Source: Streptomyces spinosisporus (GTDB lineage: Bacteria > Actinomycetota > Actinomycetes > Streptomycetales > Streptomycetaceae). From it: DNA of 64,000 nucleotides. The stretch is taken from the NCBI RefSeq assembly GCF_022698145.1, contig NZ_JALDAX010000016.1, positions 1 through 64,000 of the forward strand, in the 5' to 3' direction. Made by a program: the position numbers and the translations under genes. Shown piece by piece: positions 49,071 through 57,745 of the stretch (positions are counted from its first letter, which is position 1; every line of letters begins with the position of its first letter). Below the pieces are notes generated by a model. The model was not told the origin of the DNA. It saw only the letters and a list, made by a program, of their open reading frames with translations, and made no database searches.

Positions 49071-50273
49071 ATGGAAACCGTCATCCTTGCTGTAGTCATC
49101 GCCGTGGTCGTGCTCGGCGCGATCGGCGGGCTCGTCATCGGCACCCGGCGCAAGAAGCCGCTGCCCCCCCCGCCGCCCACCGCGCCCGACATCACCACCC
49201 CTCCCGCCGAGCCGCACGTCGGCGACGAGGCCGAGACGCCCCGCGACGAACCACGCCGGACGATAGAGGAGGTGGATCTCCCGGACGGCTCGGCGCCCGT
49301 CACCGTCGAGGAGCCGCCCTCCCTCGAAGTCCCCGAGATCGAGGTCCCCGAGCCGACCGCCGGCCGGCTCGTGCGCCTCCGTGCCCGTCTCTCCCGCTCC
49401 CAGAACGCACTGGGCAAGGGTCTGCTCACGCTCCTGTCGCGCGAGCACCTGGACGAGGAGACCTGGGAGGAGATCGAGGACACGCTGCTCGCCGCCGACG
49501 TCGGGGTGGCCCCCACCCAGGAGCTGGTCGACAGCCTGCGCGAGCGCGTCAAGGTCCTCGGCACCCGCACCCCCGCCGAGCTGCGCACCCTGCTGCGCGA
49601 GGAGCTGGTGAAGCTGGTCGGCACCGACCTGGACCGCACGGTCAGGACCGAGCCCGAGAGCAGCAAGCCGGGCATCGTGATGGTCGTCGGGGTCAACGGC
49701 ACCGGCAAGACCACCACCACCGGCAAGCTCGCCCGCGTCCTGGTGGCCGACGGCCGCAGCGTCGTGCTGGGCGCCGCCGACACCTTCCGTGCCGCCGCCG
49801 CCGACCAGCTGCAGACCTGGGGCGAGCGGGTGGGCGCCTACACCGTGCGCGGGCCCGAGGGCGGCGACCCCGCCTCCGTCGCCTTCGACGCGGTGAAGGA
49901 GGGCAAGGAGATGGGGACCGACGTCGTCCTCATCGACACCGCCGGACGCCTGCACACCAAGACCGGGCTGATGGACGAGCTCGGCAAGGTCAAGCGCGTC
50001 GTCGAGAAGCACGCCCCGCTGGACGAGGTCCTGCTGGTCCTGGACGCCACGACCGGGCAGAACGGCCTGGTGCAGGCGCGGGTGTTCGCCGAGGTCGTCG
50101 ACATCACCGGCATCGTGCTCACCAAGCTCGACGGCACGGCCAAGGGCGGCATCGTGGTCGCCGTCCAGCGCGAGCTGGGCGTGCCGGTCAAGCTGGTCGG
50201 CCTCGGCGAGGGCGCGGACGACCTGGCGCCGTTCGAGCCGGAGGCGTTCGTTGACGCCCTTATCGGAGAGTGA
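49071..50273 (+). CDS. ftsY: Signal recognition particle receptor FtsY
   Basis: FtsY, 400 residues from ATG 49071 (METVILAVVIAVVVLGAIGG). The first 22 residues form a membrane anchor, as in actinobacterial FtsY. An acidic, proline-rich A region follows (to about 105), then the N and G domains with GVNGTGKTTTTGKLARVL (about residue 207), AADTFRAAAADQL, VLIDTAGRLH and GIVLTKLDGTAKGG. GATACT ends nine bases before the ATG with no ribosome site, so it is likely leaderless. Together with ffh at 57746 it supplies the SRP pathway. Confidence 0.96.
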   Translation: METVILAVVIAVVVLGAIGGLVIGTRRKKPLPPPPPTAPDITTPPAEPHVGDEAETPRDEPRRTIEEVDLPDGSAPVTVEEPPSLEVPEIEVPEPTAGRLVRLRARLSRSQNALGKGLLTLLSREHLDEETWEEIEDTLLAADVGVAPTQELVDSLRERVKVLGTRTPAELRTLLREELVKLVGTDLDRTVRTEPESSKPGIVMVVGVNGTGKTTTTGKLARVLVADGRSVVLGAADTFRAAAADQLQTWGERVGAYTVRGPEGGDPASVAFDAVKEGKEMGTDVVLIDTAGRLHTKTGLMDELGKVKRVVEKHAPLDEVLLVLDATTGQNGLVQARVFAEVVDITGIVLTKLDGTAKGGIVVAVQRELGVPVKLVGLGEGADDLAPFEPEAFVDALIGE

Positions 50274-50304
50274 GACCACCTCCCGCCGCTGGTACGTGCA
50301 CGAA

Positions 50305-50346
50305 GAAGCGCCCGCCTCCAAGGTGCAGTTGGAGAGCGGGCGCTTC
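50305..50346 (+). terminator. Terminator after ftsY
   Basis: GAAGCGCCCGC/GCGGGCGCTTC, 11 bp, with TCCAA/TTGGA forming an inner helix around GGTGCAG. It may also act on the convergent gene ending at 50384. Confidence 0.88.
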
Positions 50347-50383
50347 GCTGTGCGCGGCTGCGGCGCGGGGCTGTGTCGTACGG

Positions 50384-51040
50384 CTACGCCCGTGACCGAT
50401 GGGCGACGTAGGCCAGGGTCCCGAGCAGCAGGCGGGCCGCGGGTGGCTTCGAGGCCGAGTCGAGGGCGGGCGGGCGCAGCCAGCGCGCCGGGCCGCGGCC
50501 GCCGCGGTCGGACGGCGGGGCCGTGATGTACGTACCGGGTCCGAGGCCGCGCAGGTCGAGGGAGTCCGCGTCGTCCCAGCCCATGCGGTAGAGCAGTTCG
50601 GGCAGTTCGGCGGCGGCGCCCGGGGCGACGAAGAACTGGACGCGGCCCTCGGGGAGCGCGCTGACCGGGCCGAGCGGCAGTCCCATGCGCTCCAGGCGGA
50701 TCAGCGCCCGGCGGCCGGTGGGTCCGGCCACGTCGATGACGTCGAAGGTCCGGCCGACGGCGAGCATGATCGAGGCGCCGGGGTAGTCGCTCCACGTCCT
50801 GACCACTTCGTCGAGCGTGGCGCCGGCCGTGACCTCGGGCGCGAACTCCAGGGGATGCGCCCCCGGTTCGCCGCAGTCCACCCGGCCGCACGAACAGGCT
50901 CCTCCCGCGGCCCGTGCGCCTGCTACGACGTCCCAGCCCCAGAGCCCGGTGAACTCGGCGACGGCGGTGCACTCCGAGGAGCGGCCGCGCCGACGCGAGC
51001 CGGAGCGGATCTCGCGGATGCCGCCGATCGTGAAGCCCAT
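50384..51040 (-). CDS. Bifunctional DNA primase/polymerase-like protein
   Basis: A 218-residue protein from ATG 51040, with GGAGGGGGT just before it. It has the N-terminal prim-pol domain layout seen in actinobacterial proteins of this class: LWGWDVVAGA, the cysteine-containing GGACSCGRVDCGEPGAHPLEF, WSDYPGASIMLAVGRTFDVIDVAG and LLYRMGWDDADSLDLRGLGPG. The conserved acidic pair (FDVIDV) may be catalytic. The helicase part of true replication proteins is absent. It typically sits between ftsY and nsdA in Streptomyces; its function is unknown. Confidence 0.8.
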   Translation of the reverse strand: MGFTIGGIREIRSGSRRRGRSSECTAVAEFTGLWGWDVVAGARAAGGACSCGRVDCGEPGAHPLEFAPEVTAGATLDEVVRTWSDYPGASIMLAVGRTFDVIDVAGPTGRRALIRLERMGLPLGPVSALPEGRVQFFVAPGAAAELPELLYRMGWDDADSLDLRGLGPGTYITAPPSDRGGRGPARWLRPPALDSASKPPAARLLLGTLAYVAHRSRA

Positions 51041-51486
51041 ACCCCCTCCAACGGGTCCGACGCGTCGCTGGTTACGACGCGGATGCGGATCGTGACCCTG
51101 TGTATCCGCGGGGCATCCCCTCCGCTTGGTCCGGGCGGCGCCGGAGGTGTCCCGGGTGGTGAACTCGGCGGCGCGCGCCCCTGAGTGCACCGCTCCGCCT
51201 ACTCCCGATCGGTCTATGTCAAGTGAATCGCGGAGTGGCCACCGTGAGTTCATTCGAAGGGGTGGCGAATGGTGGCGTTTCCGGGATCGCCATGGCTGGA
51301 CGGGTGATCGTAGGATTACTTTGAGTGCACGAGTCCTGGGGGCACATGCACTCGTGGGTATGCCGGAGGCAAGTCGGTATCCCGTTCGAAGGGTGAGAAC
51401 TGGCGGACGGAGGACCGTATTTACCGGCATTCTGATAGGGCTTGGCGCACTCGGCGACAAGTGGTCTCAGGGATGGGGGCGTTCCA
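51041..51486. other. Intergenic region between the prim-pol-like gene and nsdA
   Basis: About 445 bp without a supported gene. It holds the divergent promoters. CACGAGT and ACTCGTG (51328-51356) form a 7-bp dyad in the nsdA leader. A TAGGAT at 51311 could be a -10 without a matching -35. Its A/T content is above average between 51210 and 51460, as expected of a regulatory leader. Confidence 0.5.
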
Positions 51487-52971
51487 GTGAGCGGCAGCGA
51501 CGGCAGCGGGACGACCGCGACCAGCACGGACAAGCGCCCCAACGAGCTGCTCACCTCGTGGTTCGTGCGCAGCGGCTGGTCGAAGGGCGAGCTCGCCCGT
51601 CAAGTCAACCGCAGGGCGCGCCAGTTGGGGGCCAACCACATCTCCACGGACACCTCCCGGGTGCGCCGCTGGCTGGACGGCGAGAACCCCCGCGAGCCCA
51701 TCCCCAGGATCCTCTCCGAGCTGTTCTCCGAGCGCTTCGGCTGTGTGGTCTCCGTCGACGACCTCGGCCTGCGCACCGCACGCCAGTCACCCTCCGCGAC
51801 CGGCGTCGACCTGCCCTGGACGGGCCCGCAGACGGTGGCGCTGCTCAGCGAGTTCTCGCGCAGCGACCTGATGCTGGCGCGGCGCGGCTTCCTCGGGACC
51901 TCGCTGGTCCTGTCCGCGGGCCCGTCCCTCATCGAGCCCATGCAGCGCTGGCTGGTGCCCACGTCCCAGACCGCGCAGACGGAGCCCGAGCAGCCGTCCG
52001 CGTCCCGCCGCCCCGGCCGGCTCTCCCGGCCCGAGCTGGACCTGCTGGAGTCCACGACGGTCATGTTCCGCCAGTGGGACGCCCAGTGCGGCGGCGGTCT
52101 GCGCCGCAAGGCGGTCGTCGGCCAGCTGCACGAGGTGACCGACCTCCTCCAGGAGCCCCAGCCCGAGGAGACCACCAGGAAGCTGTTCAAGGTCGCCGCC
52201 GAACTCGCCGAGCTGGCCGGCTGGATGTCGTACGACGTGGGGCTCCAGCCCACCGCCCAGAAGTACTTCGTCCTCGCCCTGCACGCCGCCAAGGAGGCGG
52301 GCGACAAGCCGCTCGGCTCGTACGTCCTGTCCAGCATGAGCCGCCAGATGATCCACCTCGGCCGGCCCGAGGACGCCCTGGAGCTGATCCACCTCGCGCA
52401 GTACGGCAGCCGGGACTGCGCGAGCCCGCGCACCCAGTCGATGCTGTATGCGATGGAGGCCCGCGCCTACGCCAACATGGGGCAGCCCGGCAAGTGCAAG
52501 CGAGCCGTGCGGATGGCCGAGGACAACTTCGCCGACGTCGACGAGTGGGACCAGCCGGACCCCGACTGGATCCGCTTCTTCTCCGAGGCCGAACTGCACG
52601 GCGAGAACAGCCACTCCTACCGCGACCTCGCCTATGTCGCGGGCCGCAGCCCCACGTACGCCTCGCTCGCCGACCCCGTGATGCACCGGGCCGTCGAGCT
52701 GTTCTCGAAGGACACCGAGCACCAGCGCTCGTACGCACTGAACCTGATCGGTCTCGCCACGGTCCATCTGCTGCAGCGCGAGCCCGAGCAGAGCGCGGTG
52801 CTGGCCGAGCAGGCGATGCACATCGCCAAGAAGGTCCGCTCCGAGCGCGTGAACACTCGTATCCGAAAGACCGTCGACACCGCCGTACGGGACTTCGGCG
52901 AGCTGGCCGAGATCGTCGACCTCACCGAGAAGCTCGCCATCGAACTCCCGGAGACCGCCGAGGCGGTCTGA
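51487..52971 (+). CDS. nsdA: Negative regulator of differentiation NsdA
   Basis: A 494-residue protein from GTG 51487 (MSGSDGSGTTATSTDKRPNE). The N-terminal part (about residues 20-85) has a helix-turn-helix-like stretch with TSWFVRSGWSKGELARQVNR and RVRRWLDGENPREP. The remainder is TPR-like, with KLFKVAAELAELAGWMSYDV, YFVLALHAAKEAGDKPLGSY and QSAVLAEQAMHIAKKVRSER. In S. coelicolor NsdA represses sporulation and antibiotic production. Identification rests on length, architecture and position between ftsY and amtB. An upstream GTG/ATG extension to 51442 is in frame but not needed. Confidence 0.9.
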   Translation: MSGSDGSGTTATSTDKRPNELLTSWFVRSGWSKGELARQVNRRARQLGANHISTDTSRVRRWLDGENPREPIPRILSELFSERFGCVVSVDDLGLRTARQSPSATGVDLPWTGPQTVALLSEFSRSDLMLARRGFLGTSLVLSAGPSLIEPMQRWLVPTSQTAQTEPEQPSASRRPGRLSRPELDLLESTTVMFRQWDAQCGGGLRRKAVVGQLHEVTDLLQEPQPEETTRKLFKVAAELAELAGWMSYDVGLQPTAQKYFVLALHAAKEAGDKPLGSYVLSSMSRQMIHLGRPEDALELIHLAQYGSRDCASPRTQSMLYAMEARAYANMGQPGKCKRAVRMAEDNFADVDEWDQPDPDWIRFFSEAELHGENSHSYRDLAYVAGRSPTYASLADPVMHRAVELFSKDTEHQRSYALNLIGLATVHLLQREPEQSAVLAEQAMHIAKKVRSERVNTRIRKTVDTAVRDFGELAEIVDLTEKLAIELPETAEAV

Positions 52972-53130
52972 ACCCCCAGACCCCGGCCGCGGCCGGCCCT
53001 CCCGAACTGCCCGACTCGGCTCCCCCATGCCAGGTCATCGGAAGGCCGTCCGCGGCCGGTTTCTTTCCTTCTCCGAAGGTTGCGCCAGGATAACGATCTA
53101 CTGGGCCGGCATCCGGCAGTTCATCGAGGC

Positions 53131-53166
53131 GTAACACACACGGCGCCTTCGTCACGGCGGCGAAAC
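53131..53166 (+). promoter_or_regulatory. GlnR-type operator of amtB
   Basis: GTCAC-N6-GAAAC (53151-53166) is an exact match to one half of the actinobacterial GlnR box. GTAAC-N6-GGCGC (53131-53146) precedes it at a 20-bp offset. It lies about 120 bp upstream of amtB, a known GlnR target in Streptomyces. A hairpin TGCGCCA-ATCTCA-TGGCGCA follows at 53194-53213. Confidence 0.8.
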
Positions 53167-53285
53167 AACGAGGGGCTTCCACCGAAACCGTGCTGCGCCA
53201 ATCTCATGGCGCATAACCGGCCCACCCCTCATGCCCGCTTCAGGCTTCGCCCGCACGGGGCCGTACCAACGACGAGGAGACGCCG

Positions 53286-54620
53286 ATGGCACCAGCCATC
53301 ACGCTTGCCGCAGACAAGCTGTCTGCCGCCAACACAGGCTTCATGCTCATTGCTTCCGCTCTGGTGCTGATCATGACCCCCGGCCTCGCCTTCTTCTACG
53401 GAGGCATGGTCCGCGTCAAGAGCACCCTCAACATGCTGATGATGAGCTTCATCAGCATGGGCGTCATCACCATCCTGTGGGTGCTGTACGGCTTCTCCAT
53501 GGCGTTCGGTACGGACCACGGCTCGCTCATCGGCTGGACCGGCGACTACGTCGGCTGGGCCGGGATCGACAAGATGGACATCTGGTCCGGCTACACGATC
53601 CCGGTCTTCGTGTTCGCCGTCTTCCAGATGATGTTCGCGATCATCACGCCCGCGCTGATAAGCGGTGCCATCGCGGACCGCGTCAAGTTCACGGCCTGGA
53701 CGCTGTTCCTCATCCTGTGGGCCACGGTCGTGTACTTCCCGGTCGCCCACTGGGTCTGGGGCACCGGCGGCTGGGCGTTCGAACTGGGCGTGATCGACTT
53801 CGCCGGCGGTACGGCCGTCCACATCAACGCCGGTGCCGCGGCACTCGGCGTGATCCTCGTCATCGGCAAGCGCGTCGGCTTCAAGAAGGACCCGATGCGC
53901 CCGCACAGCCTGCCGCTGGTGATGCTCGGCGCCGGTCTGCTGTGGTTCGGCTGGTTCGGCTTCAACGCCGGCTCCTGGCTCGGCAACGACGACGGCGTCG
54001 GCCCGCTGATGTTCGTCAACACCCAGATCGCCACCGCCGCCGCCATGTGCGCCTGGCTCGCCTACGAGAAGATCCGTCACGGCGCGTTCACCACGCTGGG
54101 CGCCGCCTCCGGTGCCGTCGCGGGCCTGGTCGCCATCACCCCGTCCGGCGGCGCGGTCTCCCCGCTGGGCGCCATGGCGGTCGGAGCCATCGCCGGTGTC
54201 GGCTGCGCCGCGGCCGTCGGCCTGAAGTACAAGTTCGGCTACGACGACTCCCTCGACGTCGTCGGCGTCCACATGGTCGGCGGAGTCCTCGGCTCCCTGC
54301 TGATCGGCTTCTTCGCCAGCGGCAAGGGCCAGTCCGACGTGCAGGGCCTCTTCTACGGCGGCGGCCTGGACCAGTTCTGGAAGCAGTGCGCCGGTGTCTT
54401 CGCCGTCCTCGCCTACTCCCTGATCGCCTCCGCGATCCTCGCCTTCCTGCTCGACAAGACCATCGGCATGCGGGTCAGCGAGGACGAGGAGATCTCCGGT
54501 ATCGACCAGGCCGAACACGCCGAGACCGCATACGACTTCAGCGGCGCGGGCGGCGGCGCCGCACGCACCGCCGTGCCCGCCGGTGCCGCGGCGCCCCAGA
54601 GCAAGAAGGTGGACGCATGA
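53286..54620 (+). CDS. amtB: Ammonium transporter AmtB
   Basis: Amt-family ammonium channel, 444 residues from ATG 53286 (MAPAITLAADKLSAANTGFM), with GAGGAG upstream. Eleven membrane helices are predictable. Signatures are TPGLAFFYGGMVRVKS, the DFAGGTAVHINAGAAALG family motif (about residues 170-187) with the conserved histidine, WFGWFGFNAGS and VVGVHMVGGVLGSLL. The cytoplasmic C-terminus binds GlnK in the family. The stop overlaps the glnK start by 4 bp, so translation is coupled. The GlnR box indicates nitrogen-limitation control. Confidence 0.97.
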   Translation: MAPAITLAADKLSAANTGFMLIASALVLIMTPGLAFFYGGMVRVKSTLNMLMMSFISMGVITILWVLYGFSMAFGTDHGSLIGWTGDYVGWAGIDKMDIWSGYTIPVFVFAVFQMMFAIITPALISGAIADRVKFTAWTLFLILWATVVYFPVAHWVWGTGGWAFELGVIDFAGGTAVHINAGAAALGVILVIGKRVGFKKDPMRPHSLPLVMLGAGLLWFGWFGFNAGSWLGNDDGVGPLMFVNTQIATAAAMCAWLAYEKIRHGAFTTLGAASGAVAGLVAITPSGGAVSPLGAMAVGAIAGVGCAAAVGLKYKFGYDDSLDVVGVHMVGGVLGSLLIGFFASGKGQSDVQGLFYGGGLDQFWKQCAGVFAVLAYSLIASAILAFLLDKTIGMRVSEDEEISGIDQAEHAETAYDFSGAGGGAARTAVPAGAAAPQSKKVDA

Positions 54621-54955
54621 AGCTCATCACCGCCGTCGTCAAGCCGCACCGGCTCGACGAGATCAAGGAGGCCCTGCAGGCCTTCGGAGTCCACGGCCTG
54701 ACGGTCACCGAGGCGAGCGGTTACGGTCGTCAGCGGGGACACACCGAGGTCTACCGCGGTGCCGAGTACACCGTCGACCTGGTGCCCAAGATCCGTATCG
54801 AGGTCCTCGCCGAGGACGACGACGCCGAGCAGCTGATCGACGTCATCGTCAAGGCGGCCCGGACCGGCAAGATCGGTGACGGCAAGGTCTGGTCGCTCCC
54901 GGTGGAGACGGCCGTCCGGGTCCGGACCGGCGAGCGCGGCCCGGACGCGCTCTGA
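54617..54955 (+). CDS. glnK: PII nitrogen regulatory protein GlnK
   Basis: PII protein of 112 residues from ATG 54617 (MKLITAVVKPHRLDEIKEAL). The T-loop includes TEVYRGAEYTVDLVPK with the modifiable tyrosine near residue 51, and the B-loop is TGKIGDGKVWSLPVE. In Streptomyces this tyrosine is adenylylated by GlnD rather than uridylylated. It couples AmtB activity to nitrogen status. It lies between amtB and glnD. Confidence 0.97.
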   Translation: MKLITAVVKPHRLDEIKEALQAFGVHGLTVTEASGYGRQRGHTEVYRGAEYTVDLVPKIRIEVLAEDDDAEQLIDVIVKAARTGKIGDGKVWSLPVETAVRVRTGERGPDAL

Positions 54956-54979
54956 CCGAGGAAGAACAGGAGTCGCTGG

Positions 54980-57427
54980 GTGACGGGTACGGACGCGCGC
55001 AAGGAAGCAGAGGACTCGGGACCCAGCGGCTACGCGGCGGCCCGGCTGCATCTCCTCACCGAGGGGAAGCAGTCCGGGCCGCCGCGCCGTGCGGCCCTGT
55101 CCGAGCTGACGGACGACTGGCTCTCGGGGCTCTTCGACGCGGGCGCCGAGGGTGCGCGGGGAGTCTCCCTGGTCGCCGTCGGCGGCTACGGCCGCGGTGA
55201 GCTCTCCCCGCGCAGCGACCTGGATCTGCTGCTGCTGCACGACGGCGGCGACACCAAGGCGGTCGCCGCCCTGGCCGACCGCATCTGGTACCCCGTCTGG
55301 GACCTCGGCCTCGCCCTGGACCACTCGGTCCGCACCCCCGCCGAGGCGCGCAAAACAGCCGGTGATGATCTCAAGGTCCAGCTCGGTCTGCTCGACGCCC
55401 GGCACATCGCGGGCGACCGCGGCCTCACCGCCTCGCTGCGCACCGCGGTGCTCGCCGACTGGCGCAACCAGGCCCCCAAGCGGCTGCCCGAACTGAAGGA
55501 GCTGGGCGCCGAGCGCGCCGAGCGCCAGGGCGAGCTGCAGTATCTGCTGGAGCCGGACCTCAAGGAGGCCCGCGGGGGGCTGCGCGACGCCACCATCCTG
55601 CGCGCCGTCGCCGCCTCCTGGCTGGCCGACGCCCCGCGCGAGGGCCTCACCGAGGCACGGCGCCGGCTGCTCGACGTACGCGACGCACTGCATCTGACGA
55701 CGGGCCGCGCGACCGACCGGCTCGCCCTCCAGGAGCAGGACCAGGTCGCCGCCGAGCTCGGTCTGCTCGACGCCGACACCCTGCTGCGGGAGGTGTACGA
55801 GGCGGCGCGGGTCATCTCGTACGCCAGCGACGTCACCTGGCGCGAGGTGGGGCGCGTGCTCAGATCGCGGGCCGTACGGCCGCGGCTGCGCGCCATGCTG
55901 GGCGGCGGGAAGCCGGTCGCCGAGCGGTCGCCGCTCGCCGAGGGCGTGGTCGAGCAGGAGGGCGAGGCCGTGCTCGCCCGTGCCGCGCGCCCCGAGCGCG
56001 ACCCCGTACTGCCGCTGCGCGCCGCGGCAGCCGCCGCACAGGCCGGCCTCCCGCTCTCCCTGTACGCCGTACGGCGCCTGGCGGCGACCGTGCGCCCGCT
56101 GCCCACGCCCTGGCCCGCCGAGGCCCGCGAACAGCTCGTGACGCTGCTCGGCTCGGGCTGCCCGACCGTCGACGTCTGGGAGGCGCTGGAGGCGGAAGGG
56201 CTGATCACCCAGCTGCTTCCGGACTGGGAGCGGGTGCGCTGCCGCCCGCAGCGCAACGCCGTGCACATCTGGACCGTCGACCGGCATCTGATCGAGACCG
56301 CCGTGCGCGCCGCCGAGTTCACCCGCCGCGTGCACCGCCCCGACCTCCTGCTGGTCGCCGCGCTGCTGCACGACATCGGCAAGGGCTGGCCCGGCGACCA
56401 CTCGGTGGCCGGCGAGATCATCGCCAAGGACGTCGCCGCCCGCATCGGCTTCGACCGCGACGACGTGGCCGTGATCGCCGCTCTCGTACGCCATCACCTG
56501 CTGCTCGTGGACACGGCCACCCGGCGCGACCTGGAGGACCCGGCCACCGTCCGCTCGGTCGCCGAGGCCGTCGGCAGCCAGTCCACGCTGGAGCTGCTGC
56601 ACGCCCTGACCGAGGCCGACGCGCTGGCCACCGGCCCGGCCGCCTGGTCGTCCTGGCGCGGCTCCCTCGTCGCCGACCTGGTCAAACGGGTCTCCGCGGT
56701 GCTGGCCGGAGACGTCCCCGACGAGCCCGAGTCCGCCGCGCCGACCGCCGAGCAGGAACGGCTCGCCCTGGAGGCGGTCGCCACCGGCAGCCCCGTGCTC
56801 GCGCTGCGGGCGCAGACCGAGCCGCCGACCCAGGAGCAGCCGCCCGGCGACCCGGAGCCGCTCGGCGTGGAGCTCCTCATCGCCGTACCGGACCAGCCGG
56901 GCGTGCTGCCCGCTGTGGCCGGCGTCCTCGCCATGCACCGGCTCACCGTCCGCACCGCCGAACTGCGCGCCCTGGACCTGCCGGACGGCGTCGAGGGCGC
57001 GGTCCTGCTGCTGAACTGGCGGGTCGCCGCCGAGTACGGCTCCCTGCCGCAGGCCACCCGGCTGCGCGCCGACCTGGTCCGCGCCCTCGACGGCTCCCTG
57101 GACATCGCGGGCCGTCTCGCCGAGCGCGACGCCGCCTACCCGCGCCGCCGGGGCGTCGTCGCCCCACCGCCCCGCGTGACCGTCGCCCCTGCCGCCTCCC
57201 GCCTGGCCACGGTCATCGAGGTACGCGCCCAGGACGCCCCGGGCCTGCTCTTCCGCATCGGCCGCGCCCTGGAGGACGCCCACGTACAGGTCCGCAGCGC
57301 CCACGTCTCCACCCTGGGCGCGAACGCCGTGGACGCCTTCTATGTGACCGGCCCGGAGGGCGCGCCGCTGCCGGGTGAGGAGGCGGCGGCGGTGGCGGGG
57401 AAGCTGGAGGAGATGTTGCGGGCGTGA
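54980..57427 (+). CDS. glnD: PII nucleotidyltransferase GlnD
   Basis: GlnD, 815 residues from GTG 54980 (MTGTDARKEAEDSGPSGYAA), with AGGAG seven bases upstream. The nucleotidyltransferase site is VGGYGRGELSPRSDLDLLLL (about residue 68), with the D-x-D metal ligands. The HD phosphohydrolase domain shows LLVAALLHDIGKGWPGDHSV (about 457). Two ACT domains follow, near 630-710 and 735-810. In Streptomyces GlnD adenylylates GlnK and removes the group. The final 55 codons are duplicated downstream, at 57484-57652. Confidence 0.96.
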   Translation: MTGTDARKEAEDSGPSGYAAARLHLLTEGKQSGPPRRAALSELTDDWLSGLFDAGAEGARGVSLVAVGGYGRGELSPRSDLDLLLLHDGGDTKAVAALADRIWYPVWDLGLALDHSVRTPAEARKTAGDDLKVQLGLLDARHIAGDRGLTASLRTAVLADWRNQAPKRLPELKELGAERAERQGELQYLLEPDLKEARGGLRDATILRAVAASWLADAPREGLTEARRRLLDVRDALHLTTGRATDRLALQEQDQVAAELGLLDADTLLREVYEAARVISYASDVTWREVGRVLRSRAVRPRLRAMLGGGKPVAERSPLAEGVVEQEGEAVLARAARPERDPVLPLRAAAAAAQAGLPLSLYAVRRLAATVRPLPTPWPAEAREQLVTLLGSGCPTVDVWEALEAEGLITQLLPDWERVRCRPQRNAVHIWTVDRHLIETAVRAAEFTRRVHRPDLLLVAALLHDIGKGWPGDHSVAGEIIAKDVAARIGFDRDDVAVIAALVRHHLLLVDTATRRDLEDPATVRSVAEAVGSQSTLELLHALTEADALATGPAAWSSWRGSLVADLVKRVSAVLAGDVPDEPESAAPTAEQERLALEAVATGSPVLALRAQTEPPTQEQPPGDPEPLGVELLIAVPDQPGVLPAVAGVLAMHRLTVRTAELRALDLPDGVEGAVLLLNWRVAAEYGSLPQATRLRADLVRALDGSLDIAGRLAERDAAYPRRRGVVAPPPRVTVAPAASRLATVIEVRAQDAPGLLFRIGRALEDAHVQVRSAHVSTLGANAVDAFYVTGPEGAPLPGEEAAAVAGKLEEMLRA

Positions 57428-57483
57428 GGTGCCGTGCCCTGCGGGGCGCGCGTGTGCAGGTCCGCGGCGCGGCGGGCGTGACT

Positions 57484-57652
57484 CGGCCGCGCCCTGGAGG
57501 TGCGCATGTGCAGGTCCGTAGCGCCCACGTCTCCCACCTTGGGCGCGAACGCCGTGGACGCCTTCTACGTGACCGGCCCGGAGGGCGCGCCGCTGCCGGG
57601 TGAGGAGGCGGCGGCGGTGGCGGGGAAGCTGGAGGAGATGTTGCGGGTGTGA
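57484..57652 (+). pseudogene. Duplicated glnD 3' end with a 48-codon ORF
   Basis: Bases 57541-57652 match 57316-57427 (the glnD end) in 110 of 112 positions, at an offset of exactly 225 bp. The upstream 57 bases (57484-57540) match less well, with a one-base loss and a one-base gain. From ATG 57506, with GGAGG five bases upstream, an ORF of 48 residues reads MCRSVAPTSPTLGANAVDAF and then continues in the normal glnD frame to the C-terminal GKLEEMLRV. It is therefore either a decayed duplication or a small expressed ACT-like fragment. A third partial copy of GTGCAGGTCCGCGGCGC lies near 57453. Confidence 0.8.
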
Positions 57653-57745
57653 CCTGGAAGAGGGCCGGGCGGGGCGATTGTCTTGCGCGGCCCGATACCC
57701 TGGAAGACGCTCACACTGACACCGACTCCGAGGACCGACGCCGCC

